NCBI RefSeq assembly: GCF_001011035.1
Contig: NZ_CP011492.1
Span: forward strand, 5,253,001 to 5,317,000
Reading direction: 5' to 3'
Source: Streptomyces sp. CNQ-509
GTDB taxonomy: Bacteria > Actinomycetota > Actinomycetes > Streptomycetales > Streptomycetaceae
DNA length: 64,000 nucleotides
The translations under genes were made by a program, and so were the position numbers. Below the pieces are notes generated by a model that was given only the letters and a program-made list of their open reading frames with translations, searched no databases and had not been told where the DNA came from. Positions 1 to 7,734 of the stretch are shown here, one piece after another. Position 1 is the first letter of the stretch. Each line of letters starts with the position of its first letter.

Positions 1-596
1 CCGTCTGCGTCGAAGTCGCCGGGCGCGGCCATGGTGACGTTGGCGAGGGTGTTGGTGCCGGTGCTCATGCCGTCGCCGGCGGCCAGGAGGACGGGGTCGC
101 GGAAGGCGTCGAGGTAGGCGCTCCCGCCCGGGTCACCGTAGTAGAGCCACAGGTGCTGGCCGTCGTTGACGAGGAGGTCGGGGTAGCCGGGGGTGTCGAT
201 CTCGCCGTCGTCGTCGGTATCGAGTGGGCCGTCGACGTCGCCGACGGCGAGGATTTGTTTGGCCCCTGTCTTCCAGTGGTTGTTGGTCTCTTCGAGGACG
301 GTCATTTCCTGTCGTTCGTAGGTGGTGGTGCTGCAGGTGGTGCAGGCGAAGCCGAAGCCGTTGTTCGGGTTGATCCACATGCGCTTCTGGCCGGTGGCGG
401 GGTCGTCTCGCAGTGCGATGAGGTCTTCGTAGCCGTCGCCGGTCCAGTCGCCGCGGTGGGTGATCCGGGAGTTGGCCCAGTCGATGCTGCTGGCGAGGCT
501 TTGCTGGTCGGTGGTGGTGCCGTCGCCGTTTCCGTAGTGGCGGTGGAGTTTGCCGTTGCCGTCGACGGCCCAGAGGTCGGCGTTGCCGTCGCCGCC
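1..596 (-). pseudogene. FG-GAP/VCBS repeat protein, fragment cut at both ends
   Basis: One minus-strand frame is open from about 596 to the left edge. It reads as FG-GAP-type repeats: GDGNADLWAVDGNG, then GDWTGDGYEDLIAL, then AVGDVDG, then DLLVNDGQHLWLYYG, then APGDFDADG. Such repeats form beta-propellers in secreted or wall-associated actinobacterial proteins. No start codon or signal peptide is present. Coding identity switches abruptly near 593-598, where the plus strand begins to read as an RHS protein, so the 5' end appears lost in a rearrangement. The C-terminus lies outside the window. The assignment is confident at the repeat-family level; the parent protein is unknown. Confidence 0.7.
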
Positions 597-1882
597 TGCT
601 CGCCAAGGCCAGCGACAACACCGCCACCCTCTACCTGCCCGAAGGCAACGAACTCCACCTCAACGCCGACGGCACCGTCACCGGCACCCGCTACTACGCC
701 CACGACGGCGAAACCGTCGCCGTCCGCACTCCGGGCAGCCCGATGCACTTCCTGGTCTCCGACCACCAGGGCACCGCCATGCTCGCGGTCTCCCTCGCCG
801 CCGGCCAGGCCGTCATCCGCCGCAAACAACTCCCCTTCGGCGCCCCCGCCCCACCACCCCCACCGGCACCGCACCCGACTTCCCCGGCACCGCACCCGAC
901 TTCCCCGGCACCAAGGGCTTCGTCGGCGGCACCCTCGACGCCACCGGCCTCACCCACATAGGCGCCCGCGAATACGACCCCACCCTCGGCGCCTTCATCT
1001 CCCCCGACCCCCTCCTCGACCCCGCCAACCCCCTCCAGGCCAACGCCTACACCTACGCCAACAACACCCCCGTCACCGCATCCGACCCCACCGGTGAGAT
1101 GCTCTACGACGAAGTCACCAAGAAGGGATTCGGCAACAACAAGGTACGAAAGAGTTGGTACCGCATACAGGGCTACACCAACAGCCGAGGCAACGTCACC
1201 AACAAATACCGCACCCTCGTCCGCCACAACACAAGATCCTTCAACTCGTACTGGAGACAAGTCCGGGCAGCCGAGGCAGTCCGGCAGGCAGAGATAGCGG
1301 CGCAGCGGAAAATACAAGAAGCGATGCGCAGACTGGAACGGAACATACAAAATATCCTGGGCGGCGCCTCACTGCAGGAACAGCTAGACCAGGTGATGTC
1401 GTCGCCCGAAGCCAGCGAAGCATTGGATCGGCAATTTGCAAAAATGTCGGAGTCAGATCCGTGCGACAGTTCTTACGCGCGTGCAAGCGGGGCCTGCGGA
1501 GTACGTGGAGGCGACGGCCCTGGAACGAACTTCGTCCGGAACGGCACATCCCGGGGGGACGTTCTGTCTGGCTCTGTGTGTGGGATATACCTATGCCGGT
1601 GATGGTCATGGGTATATGTCTGTTGGTGCCTTGGGGTTCGGAGGATTTGGAAGAGCGGCAGGTTTCGCAACCGTCGAGAGTGCAAACCAGTCGTGGTTTA
1701 GTTTGCAGGCCTGCGCCAGTGATGTCCATGGGGGATGCGTTATGGGTGGCCCTGTCGCCGATCCAGACCTTCCTGCATATTCTGCGGACCAGGCGTCGGG
1801 TCGGCAGTGGTGGGGCGGGGCAGCCTATACTCCGGGTTTTGGTGTATTTGTCGGAATGAATTTCTCCTACATGATCCATTGA
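593..1882 (+). pseudogene. RHS repeat-associated core protein, 3' fragment with frameshifts and a variable C-terminal tip
   Basis: From 593 the plus strand reads RLLAKASDNTATLYLPEGNE, then YYAHDGETVAVRT, then HFLVSDHQGTA. After a frame change near 841-860 it reads TKGFVGGTLDATGLTHIGAR and EYDPTLGAFISPDPLLDP, the classic RHS core end. After the core comes a unique tip with lower GC. That frame stops at 1602, but the Gly-rich sequence continues in another frame (LALCVGYTYAGDGHGYMSVG ... GGAAYTPGFGVFVGMNFSY) to the TGA at 1880-1882, so a second frameshift lies at about 1495-1560. RHS tips are usually polymorphic toxins; this tip was not recognised. With no start codon and two frame changes, the gene is probably dead, unless sequencing errors explain the shifts. 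Confidence 0.7.
865..906 (+). repeat. 21-bp tandem duplication within the RHS core
   Basis: The unit GGCACCGCACCCGACTTCCC plus one further C occurs twice back to back (865-885 and 886-906), followed by the start of a third copy (GGCACC). It duplicates seven residues (GTAPDFP) just before the conserved TKGFVGG motif and lies immediately after the first frame change, so this spot looks like a replication-slippage site. Confidence 0.85.
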
Positions 1883-1896
1883 GTAAAGGGGGAGGC

Positions 1897-2169
1897 GTGT
1901 CGGAAGATGTGGTGCTTGTGGCCTCGAGATCCCCTGGTCCGCCGCAGGTCACCTTGCTGCTGAGTCTCGTGCTGATCGCAATTGGTGGGGGTGTCGCATG
2001 GAATGCCTTCGGGGTGCCTGAGAGATTGTTCGAGAAATTGTCCGGCAGGAGTGCGGTAGACTCGAAGGTGTCTTTTGGGGGCTCGTTCCGATTTCAGCGT
2101 CTTGCGGGTGTCATCATGGCGATTGGCGGAAGTATTGGCGTTATTTCCTCTGTGATTCGGATGTTTTAG
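1897..2169 (+). CDS. small two-helix membrane protein, candidate immunity protein of the RHS tip
   Basis: The start is GTG 1897, chosen because AAAGGGGGAGG sits directly upstream. It lies 14 bp after the stop of the RHS tip frame. The 90-residue product has two clear hydrophobic segments: VTLLLSLVLIAIGGGVAWNA (about residues 18-37) and LAGVIMAIGGSIGVISSVI (about 70-88), separated by a charged loop. A small gene directly 3' of an RHS tip is the usual position of the cognate immunity gene, so immunity is inferred from position only; no family was recognised. Codon use is less GC-rich than its neighbours, suggesting transfer. The TAG stop (2167-2169) overlaps the end of the adjacent IS, so the original C-terminus may have been longer. 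Confidence 0.6.
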   Translation: MSEDVVLVASRSPGPPQVTLLLSLVLIAIGGGVAWNAFGVPERLFEKLSGRSAVDSKVSFGGSFRFQRLAGVIMAIGGSIGVISSVIRMF

Positions 2170-2190
2170 ACCGCGTTTGAGATCTGCTCT

Positions 2191-2562
2191 CTATCCGACG
2201 TCGTAGCTGATACCGAAGACGCGAGTGATGCATGCGTCAAGAAGGGACGCGAACGCTTGAGCGGAGCCTACCTCCGGGGCAGGGATTACACCGGCGTCGT
2301 CGGCATCAGTGCAGTAGTCAACGTCGGCCCACCCACCACGGTAGAGAACAACAAGGAGTTCGGCCTCGTCCGGGCCGTGCAGATGAATGCCGACCGAATC
2401 CGGGTCGTTGACTCGGGAGCGATCTGTCTTCAGCTGCTGGGGCCACGCGTCCGCCTCGTCGCGCCAGGTTTGGGGCTCGGCGATCAGCCCCGCGGCCAGC
2501 CATGCAGGCCAGCGGTCTGCAACGGCGGCGACGGCTTCGTCAAGGTCAATGACACGCTCCAT
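2191..2562 (-). CDS. hypothetical 123-aa acidic protein carried inside the IS
   Basis: The gene encodes MERVIDLDEAVAAVADRW...GISYDVG, an acidic soluble protein. A conserved-looking core (LLVVLYRGGWADVDY, followed by a C-terminal helix ASLLDACITRVFGI) resembles the general style of small immunity proteins, but no named family could be assigned. The start at 2562 is the first ATG; its ribosome site is weak. It lies wholly between the two inverted repeats of the IS, co-directional with the transposase, with 128 bp between the transposase stop and this start. Presence inside an IS next to an RHS relic suggests a hitch-hiking immunity or accessory gene, which is an inference. Confidence 0.65.
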   Translation of the reverse strand: MERVIDLDEAVAAVADRWPAWLAAGLIAEPQTWRDEADAWPQQLKTDRSRVNDPDSVGIHLHGPDEAELLVVLYRGGWADVDYCTDADDAGVIPAPEVGSAQAFASLLDACITRVFGISYDVG

Positions 2563-2690
2563 ACGGCGATCATCGCCTACGGTCCGGGTCTACGTACCGG
2601 TGGTGCGATGCAAGGGGCGGGCGCTTGGACGCGTGGCCGGGCGTCCCCGGGCGAGCCGGCGCATCATGAGGCCGTTCATGGCCCAGCGGA

Positions 2691-3461
2691 TCACGGTTTC
2701 GGCATGGGCGGGATGTGCTCATAGTCGCGGGCCGGCCGGCGGTGGGCGGTCAGCCAGGAAAAGGTCCGCTCGATCGCCCACCGCTTGGGCTGGACCTGGA
2801 AGCCACGCTTCCCGGGGTCCTTGCGGACGATCTCCAGCTCGCGGCCGAGGATCTGGGCCATCCAGTCGACCAGGCGTCCGGCGAAGCCCTGGTCCGCCCG
2901 GACCTTCTGCACGGACGGATGGTCTAGACGCGCCCACAGCAGCGGGCGCTTGGCTCCGTCGCGGTCCTGGACACTTGCGGCCATGACATGAACGGCCAGC
3001 AGCAGACCCAGGGTATCGGTGACCAGGAACCGCTTGCGTCCCTTGACCTTCTTGCCCGCGTCGAAACCCCGCGTTGCCGCCGGGACGGTGTCAGCGGTGC
3101 GGACCGACTGCGAGTCGATCAGGCCGGCGCTCGGCTCCTCGCTCCGCCCCGCGGCCCGGCGGACCTGGGCCCGCAGGGCGTCATGGACGCGGACGACGGT
3201 GCCCTCGTCGTGCCAGCGCACGAAGTACCAGTACACGGTCTGCCCGGGCGGGAAGTCGTGCGGCAGCTGCCGCCAAGGGCAGCCGGTCCGCACCACGTAG
3301 AAGATCGCATCCACGATCCGGCGACGTGGGTGCTTCTCCCGCCGCCCGCCCTTCGGCCCCGTTCGCGGTGGCGGGAGTAGCGGCTCCACCAAGGCCCACT
3401 GCTCATCGGTCAGATCTGACGGATCCCCCCCAGCACCGGTCACTGCAGGCTCAACGACCAC
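2691..3461 (-). CDS. IS5-family DDE transposase, C-terminus frameshifted
   Basis: The N-terminal domain reads LTDEQWALVEPLLPPP, with WRQLPHDFPPGQTVYWYF further on. DDE residues are visible in LIDSQSVRTAD (Asp), RADQGFAG (Asp) and KRWAIERTFSWL (Glu). The in-frame product stops at 2691 after ...RDYEHIPPMPKP. The adjacent frame continues with a normal family ending (AETVIRWAMNGLMMRRLARG, to about 2590), so a single-base loss near 2705-2715 has removed roughly the last 25 expected residues. The catalytic triad is intact, so activity may survive. GTG 3443 is an alternative start to ATG 3461. The right inverted repeat lies 18 bp upstream. Confidence 0.85.
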   Translation of the reverse strand: MVVEPAVTGAGGDPSDLTDEQWALVEPLLPPPRTGPKGGRREKHPRRRIVDAIFYVVRTGCPWRQLPHDFPPGQTVYWYFVRWHDEGTVVRVHDALRAQVRRAAGRSEEPSAGLIDSQSVRTADTVPAATRGFDAGKKVKGRKRFLVTDTLGLLLAVHVMAASVQDRDGAKRPLLWARLDHPSVQKVRADQGFAGRLVDWMAQILGRELEIVRKDPGKRGFQVQPKRWAIERTFSWLTAHRRPARDYEHIPPMPKP

Positions 3462-3683
3462 CTCCGCGACGGGACACGGCAGATCTCAAACGCGGTCTGA
3501 GGGCGCAGGCTGCAGGTGGGGCCTCGGTCCGTAGCGGCGGAGGTTCCTCAGCCGGGACGCCTGAACGCGTTTTCCTCGTAAGAGTTGAGAGTTCGTAACA
3601 CGGTCTTGGGATGTGGTGCTGGTGGCCGTGTCCGGTTTGAGGATTGAGCCGTTCGTGAGGGTGTGAGCAACAGGCCGTGAATC

Positions 3684-3880
3684 GTGGACGACGAGTTGTG
3701 GGCGGTGATCGAGCCGTTGCTGCCGAGGTGGCCCGAGCGGTCACCGGGCCCGCGGCCGGTGGATGACCGGCGGTGCCTGCAAGGCATCCTGTTCGTGCTG
3801 TACACCGGGATCACCTGACAGCAGCGGCCGCTGGAACTGCGCTTCGGCTCCGGTCAGACCTGCTGGCGCAGGCTGAGGCG
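3684..3880 (+). pseudogene. IS5-family transposase, N-terminal fragment with in-frame stop
   Basis: From GTG 3684 the plus strand reads VDDELWAVIEPLLPRWPERS, then CLQGILFVLYTGIT-stop-QQRPLELRFGSGQTCWRRL. This is the N-terminus of a second, different IS5-group transposase; the family normally has Trp where the TGA stop lies (TGIxWQQLPLELGFGSGQ). Similarity fades after about 3880 and no DDE residues follow, so this is a dead remnant. Confidence 0.75.
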
Positions 3881-4040
3881 CCGGGCCGGCCTCCTCCCGG
3901 GCCGACGGGCCGGCTTTCGTATGTCCGGGGCCCGAGGCCCGGGGGCACTGTCTGGGTCTGGTGTCCCAGGGCCGGGACGCAGTTGACCGGAACGCTGTGC
4001 GTCCCGGTCAGCACGTGTGGATGGGTAGCCGTGGTTCCGC

Positions 4041-4074
4041 CGGTGAGGGGTCCGGCGGTGAGGGGTCCGGCGGT
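4041..4074. repeat. 15-bp tandem repeat
   Basis: CGGTGAGGGGTCCGG occurs twice in tandem (4041-4055, 4056-4070), followed by CGGT, immediately beyond the stop codon of the MerR-type gene. The function is unknown. Apart from this repeat, 3881-4075 shows no gene. Confidence 0.6.
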
Positions 4075-4075
4075 C

Positions 4076-4405
4076 TCAGGCCGCGGGTGACGTTCCGTCA
4101 GCGCGGTGGTATTCGGCGTTGATGCGCTGAGCTTCTTCGAGCTGGTCTTCCAGGATCACGATGCGGCAGGCGGCTTCGATGGGGGTGCCGTGGTCGACGA
4201 GTTCGCGGGCGCGGGCGGCGATGCGCAGCTGGTAGCGAGAGTAGCGGCGGTGGCCGCCTTCGGAGCGCAAAGGGGTGATCAGGCGGTGCTCGCCGAGGGC
4301 TCGGAGGAAGCCCGGGGTGGTGCCGAGCATCTCGGCGGCCCGGCCCATGGTGTAGGCGGGGTAGTCGTCGTCATCGAGACGAACGAACGAATCATCTGCG
4401 GTCAT
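4076..4405 (-). CDS. MerR-family (single-domain) transcriptional regulator
   Basis: The 109-residue product begins MTADDSFVRLDDDDYPAYTM. It has a MerR-type winged helix (YTMGRAAEMLGTTPGFLRAL, then GGHRRYSRYQLRIAARARELV) and a short coiled C-terminal helix (ILEDQLEEAQRINAEYH). It lacks an effector-binding domain, like the small BldC/MerR-type regulators common in Streptomyces. The start at 4405 is preferred over ATG 4423 because AAGAGG lies just upstream of it. A strong hairpin lies 69 bp upstream of the start. The target is unknown. Confidence 0.85.
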   Translation of the reverse strand: MTADDSFVRLDDDDYPAYTMGRAAEMLGTTPGFLRALGEHRLITPLRSEGGHRRYSRYQLRIAARARELVDHGTPIEAACRIVILEDQLEEAQRINAEYHRADGTSPAA

Positions 4406-4473
4406 CAAACCTCTTGGTGACATACGTCGGGGTGGAACACGGGAGCGGGATGGGTGGGGGTGGCATGCATGGA

Positions 4474-4505
4474 GGGGCCCTGGTGCCGTGTGGCACCAGG
4501 GCCCC
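4474..4505. terminator. perfect 14-bp stem with GTGT tetraloop
   Basis: GGGGCCCTGGTGCC (4474-4487), GTGT, then GGCACCAGGGCCCC (4492-4505). The hairpin is very stable and has no U-run. It lies upstream of the MerR gene rather than behind a recognised gene, so it could be a terminator for an unseen transcript or a 5'-leader element. Confidence 0.6.
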
Positions 4506-5129
4506 GAAGGGGCTGTTTACACCATCTGCCGGCCCTCGCATGGCGCCGGCCTTCTGTGCGCGGACCCGATCAGGATGCTGTCGGGGCGCGGGGATCGCGG
4601 TTGCTTGACCGGAGACCACCTCACTATCGATGTCCTGCGGTTCCCGGGCTCAGACGTGCGCCCGGGCGATCCTGATGGTGCCTGGCTCCTCCGTTTCTTC
4701 CCTCTGGGATCTGCCACTTGCCTACTGCTGATAATGCGAACTGCACTTGCTGAACTGCGGTACTGCTCATGGCGGCCCTTGATCCTGCGGGCCACCCGGT
4801 CCGGTCGTCAGCCCCGTCGCCGTCCTGCGACAACCTGGCTTCGGAACTCCACCACCGCACCGTCCTGCACACTGCAACTACGGGTACTGCTGGCCGGCAG
4901 TTCGTCTCTGCCAGACCTCGCTGATCTCTGGTTACGAGAGAAACCATACCCACACCGCCGCTCAATGTCTACTCCAGCTAACACAGATTTTCGTGTGTTC
5001 GGTGGTGAGATGATCGACTCTGGTCAGGGAGGGAAGCCGGGAGCGCCCCGGTTTGCGGGCCGCAGGGCCCGGGCACACGCCCCGGACAGGCAGGACCGGG
5101 CGTGGATGATCCAGGGCCAGGGAGACCTG
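4506..5129. other. about 620 bp without a convincing gene
   Basis: The segment is AT-richer than its surroundings (for example around 4740-4990) and has no frame with actinobacterial codon bias. It probably contains the promoter and leader of the gene starting at 5130. No recognisable IS ends or RNA gene were seen. Confidence 0.5.
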
Positions 5130-5639
5130 ATGGACACGATGAGCGTCGACGTCGCGACCCTCCGCCGTGCCACGTCCCTCGCAGCGCCACGCGCACGCGC
5201 CCGGGACTTCCTCGGCGGACTCCGGCCGGCGATCGCGGCCGAGGCCGCCGAGACGGTGGTCCTGGTCGTCTCGGAGCTCGTCACCAACGCCCTGCGCCAC
5301 GGCGGCGGCGCCTGCACCCTTCAGTTGACCGCGCACCCGGACAGCATCGAGGTGGCCGTGCACGACCACAGCCCGCAGCCGCCGCGCATGCGCACCCCCG
5401 ACCTGAACGACGGCACCGGAGGGTTCGGCTGGCCCATGGTCAGCCGCCTCGCCCGCACCACCACCGTGACCTGCCGGGCAGACGGCAAGACCGTAAGCGC
5501 CCTCCTCGACCGCGGGTGTGGGTGCCCGGATACGGCAGAAACGGGCCACGGGGTGACCGCACGACGCAGGAGTGCCGCGGCGGGTACGAAGTCGGGCTGC
5601 GGGTCACCAGCCCCAAACGGGGCGCGAGGTGCTGGTTGA
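5130..5639 (+). CDS. ATP-binding protein, HATPase_c / RsbW-SpoIIAB-like anti-sigma regulator
   Basis: The product is 169 aa from ATG 5130, with GGAG 5 nt upstream; ATG 5139 (MSVDVATL) is an alternative. The GHKL fold is visible: the N-box helix VVLVVSELVTNALRHGGG, then HDHSPQPPRMRTPD, then the glycine-rich lid GTGGFGWPMVSRLA. Such stand-alone serine-kinase-like proteins are abundant in Streptomyces and usually bind anti-anti-sigma factors or sigma factors. The C-terminal 45 residues (after LLDRGC) are low-complexity and atypical, and may be a read-through tail. No partner gene is adjacent. Confidence 0.85.
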   Translation: MDTMSVDVATLRRATSLAAPRARARDFLGGLRPAIAAEAAETVVLVVSELVTNALRHGGGACTLQLTAHPDSIEVAVHDHSPQPPRMRTPDLNDGTGGFGWPMVSRLARTTTVTCRADGKTVSALLDRGCGCPDTAETGHGVTARRRSAAAGTKSGCGSPAPNGARGAG

Positions 5640-5820
5640 TCGGTGCCGGACGCCCTCGCCAGAGCGTTCATCTATCGATCGTTTCGCGAACGCGCCGGCG
5701 AGCCCGGCATCCTGACGTCGAATCACCCCTTCGGGAGTTCATTTTCCCGTTCGTCATCTGCCAGCGTTCACCTTTGCCCGGGAAGCCGTTTGATGAACGG
5801 TCGGCGCCGAGGGCAGTCCG

Positions 5821-6006
5821 CCTCGGCAGCGGGGGTGGACATGGCGTTCGAGGAGGCGGTGCTGCACGGTGCGCACCTGCAGGCCCTGTACGTACGGCAC
5901 CCCCCGCTCCTCGGCGAGCCGGACGAGCACGCTGCGCTGCGGGAGTGCCGCCGGGTGCTGTCCCAGACGGCCGCGGGCCTGCCGGCACCCGGGGGGGGTG
6001 CGCTCC
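5821..6006 (+). pseudogene. universal stress protein fragment
   Basis: One frame reads AFEEAVLHGAHLQALYVRH, then PPLLGEPDEHAALRECRRVL and SQTAAGLPAP, which matches the middle of Streptomyces USP domains (alpha/beta fold with LxALxVW and EHAALxESRRVL). The ATP-binding G-2x-G-9x-G region is absent and similarity ends at a G-run (about 5991-5998). It is a short relic. USP genes often neighbour stress genes such as the PPK2 here. Confidence 0.6.
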
Positions 6007-6351
6007 GCCCGGCGCGGGGTCCGAGGTACCGCAACGCAGGAGGAGACCGCGATCCCCGCGCTCCGCAGCACCGCCGGCTTGCGAGAAGGCCGCCGGTTCG
6101 ACCCCTCGATCTCTGTGAGCAGGTCACGCACGGGTGTCGGACCCCCTGCAGTAGCTCCGGGCCCCTTCGGTGCAGACGTATGCCGATACGGCGGAACCGG
6201 CACGAACCCCTCTGTCGCTCGCAAGCAGGTCCGGGGGTTGACAGGAATCTCGACAATTCGCTACGGACGCAGCCTTGAGGTTCGGGGCTTGGATCACCGA
6301 CAGCGGCGGTGCATGAAGGCAGACAGTGTGACGGCGTCTGGTCTGGGGGCT
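6007..6351. other. degenerate intergenic DNA
   Basis: No frame with coding bias or recognisable motif was found between the USP relic and the end of the PPK2 gene. Confidence 0.4.
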
Positions 6352-7215
6352 CTACGGCGTGCGCCGGGAACTGCCCAGGAGCGCGGCGGCGTGGTCCGGC
6401 ACGTACGTCTGGAGGTGCTTCGGTGGGCGTTCGTACCCGCTCGGCGGTGGACGAGGCGGCAGGCGGAGCTCGGGCTGCCGGATCTCTCGGTAGGGCACCG
6501 TGGACAGCAGATGAGCGATCATGTTGATGCGGGCAGCCCGCTTGTCGTCGCTCTCCACGACGAACCAGGGCGCCTCGGGAAGATCGGTGTGCACGAACAT
6601 CTCGTCCTTGGCCCGGGAGTACGCCTCCCAGCGAGTGATGGACTCCAGATCCATCGCCGAGAGCTTCCAGCGCCGTGCCGGATCGCTCAGCCGCTGCCGG
6701 AACCGCCGCTCCTGCTCGGCGTCGCTCACCGAGAACCAGTACTTGCGCAGCAAGATTCCGTCCTCGATGAGCATCCGCTCGAAGCCGGGGCACTGGTGCA
6801 GGAAACGCTCGTACTCCTTCTGAGTGCAGAAGCCCATGACGTGCTCGACGCCCGCGCGGTTGTACCAACTGCGGTCGAACAGCACGATCTCACCCGCGGC
6901 CGGGAGCCTCGCGACGTAACGCTGGAAGTACCACTGTGTTCGCTCGCGTTCTGTCGGCACGGGCAGGGCGGCGATGCGCACGACACGGGGGTTGAGAAGC
7001 GCGGTGACCCGCTTGATCGCACCTCCCTTACCAGCCGCGTCGCGGCCCTCGAAGATCACCACGAGCCGCTCCCCTTCGGCACGGACCCACTCCTGGAGCG
7101 TCACCAACTCGGTCTGCAGACGGAGCATCTCCTTCTCGTACAGCGACCTGGGCAGGCGGCTGGGTCCGCCCCCGCCCTGTGACTGCCCACCGTTCGTGCG
7201 CTTCGTGCCAGGCAC
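6352..7215 (-). CDS. ppk2: polyphosphate kinase 2 (PPK2)
   Basis: The enzyme transfers phosphate between polyphosphate and nucleotides (ADP/GDP or NMP). The start GTG 7215 (VPGTKRTNGG) is chosen for GGGAGG 8 nt upstream, giving 287 aa, a normal single-domain PPK2 length. Walker A is VVIFEGRDAAGKGGAIKR and Walker B is IVLFDRSWYNRAGVEHVMGF; the lid region contains KYWFSVSDAEQERRFRQR, then KLSAMDLESITRWEAYSRA and WFVVESDDKRAARIN. It stands alone, transcribed toward the degenerate region, and probably acts in stress energy balance with USP-type proteins. Assignment is firm at family level; the subclass looks like class I. Confidence 0.93.
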   Translation of the reverse strand: MPGTKRTNGGQSQGGGGPSRLPRSLYEKEMLRLQTELVTLQEWVRAEGERLVVIFEGRDAAGKGGAIKRVTALLNPRVVRIAALPVPTERERTQWYFQRYVARLPAAGEIVLFDRSWYNRAGVEHVMGFCTQKEYERFLHQCPGFERMLIEDGILLRKYWFSVSDAEQERRFRQRLSDPARRWKLSAMDLESITRWEAYSRAKDEMFVHTDLPEAPWFVVESDDKRAARINMIAHLLSTVPYREIRQPELRLPPRPPPSGYERPPKHLQTYVPDHAAALLGSSRRTP

Positions 7216-7734
7216 CGTCCTCGCCTCCCTCGCCCACCGGCTGACAGGACCAGGATGGTCTTGTCGGTGAACGCATGCCCCCTGGGCTGAGCCAGTCGTG
7301 GGGAACAACCTCGACGGGCCGGTGGCATGTGGCCATACTGCAGGGTGTCTGCCCTCATCGGCTCAGCGGCAATGCTCTTCGAATTGCACTTCTCTTCAAT
7401 CTGACGAAGGTAATGCAGTGCTCACATGGCAGCCGTGTAGCCCTTAGTGTAATCCGGAGGAACCCCGCCGGCATCTTTCCTATCGAGGACACAGAACTCC
7501 GCCGAACCTCCTCCAGCGACGAGCCTAAGGGCTGCCCGTAACCCCGGCGGATCAGCGAGCGGCGTCTGGTGCGGTGCATCGCAAGGCGGAGGGTTGACCG
7601 CATACGGGCCCGTGCCAGGCGCCGTGAGCCCGCCTGGGTTACGGGACAGCCCTTCGCCCAGGGAAAGCAGTCGAGGGATCTGCCAAGCCGGACATCAGAG
7701 TTCGACCGACCGGCCGCTTCCGTGGGCTGGAAAC
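7216..7734. other. intergenic region with an imperfect inverted repeat
   Basis: No gene was found in about 520 bp of lower-GC sequence. It contains GGGCTGCCCGTAACCC (7529-7544) and the inverted GGGTTACGGGACAGCCC (7636-7652), which differ by one extra base. They could be ends of a short MITE-like or IS-derived element. Confidence 0.45.

Larger units (their letters stand above)
2168..3498. mobile_element. IS5-family element with 20-bp terminal inverted repeats and a passenger gene
   Basis: AGACCGCGTTTGAGATCTGC at 2168-2187 is repeated exactly and inverted at 3479-3498. The 1,331-bp interval holds a minus-strand DDE transposase near the right repeat and, unusually, a second minus-strand gene whose stop codon lies 3 bp from the left repeat. 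Common Streptomyces IS5-type elements are shorter and carry only the transposase. No convincing target-site duplication is seen (left flank TTTT, right flank GAGG), so the present ends may have been rearranged after insertion. Confidence 0.75.

Noticed and set aside
1436-1882. Separate start at ATG 1436 for the RHS tip
   Set aside because: No ribosome site, and the first 25 residues lack similarity or bias; the tip is better read as a frameshifted continuation of the RHS gene.
2168-3498. A TA/TNA target duplication flanking the IS
   Set aside because: Left flank reads TTA and right flank TGA; they do not match, so no duplication is claimed.
4517-4965. Long frames on both strands before the HATPase gene
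   Set aside because: Third-position GC is not raised in any frame and no motif is recognisable; treated as non-coding.
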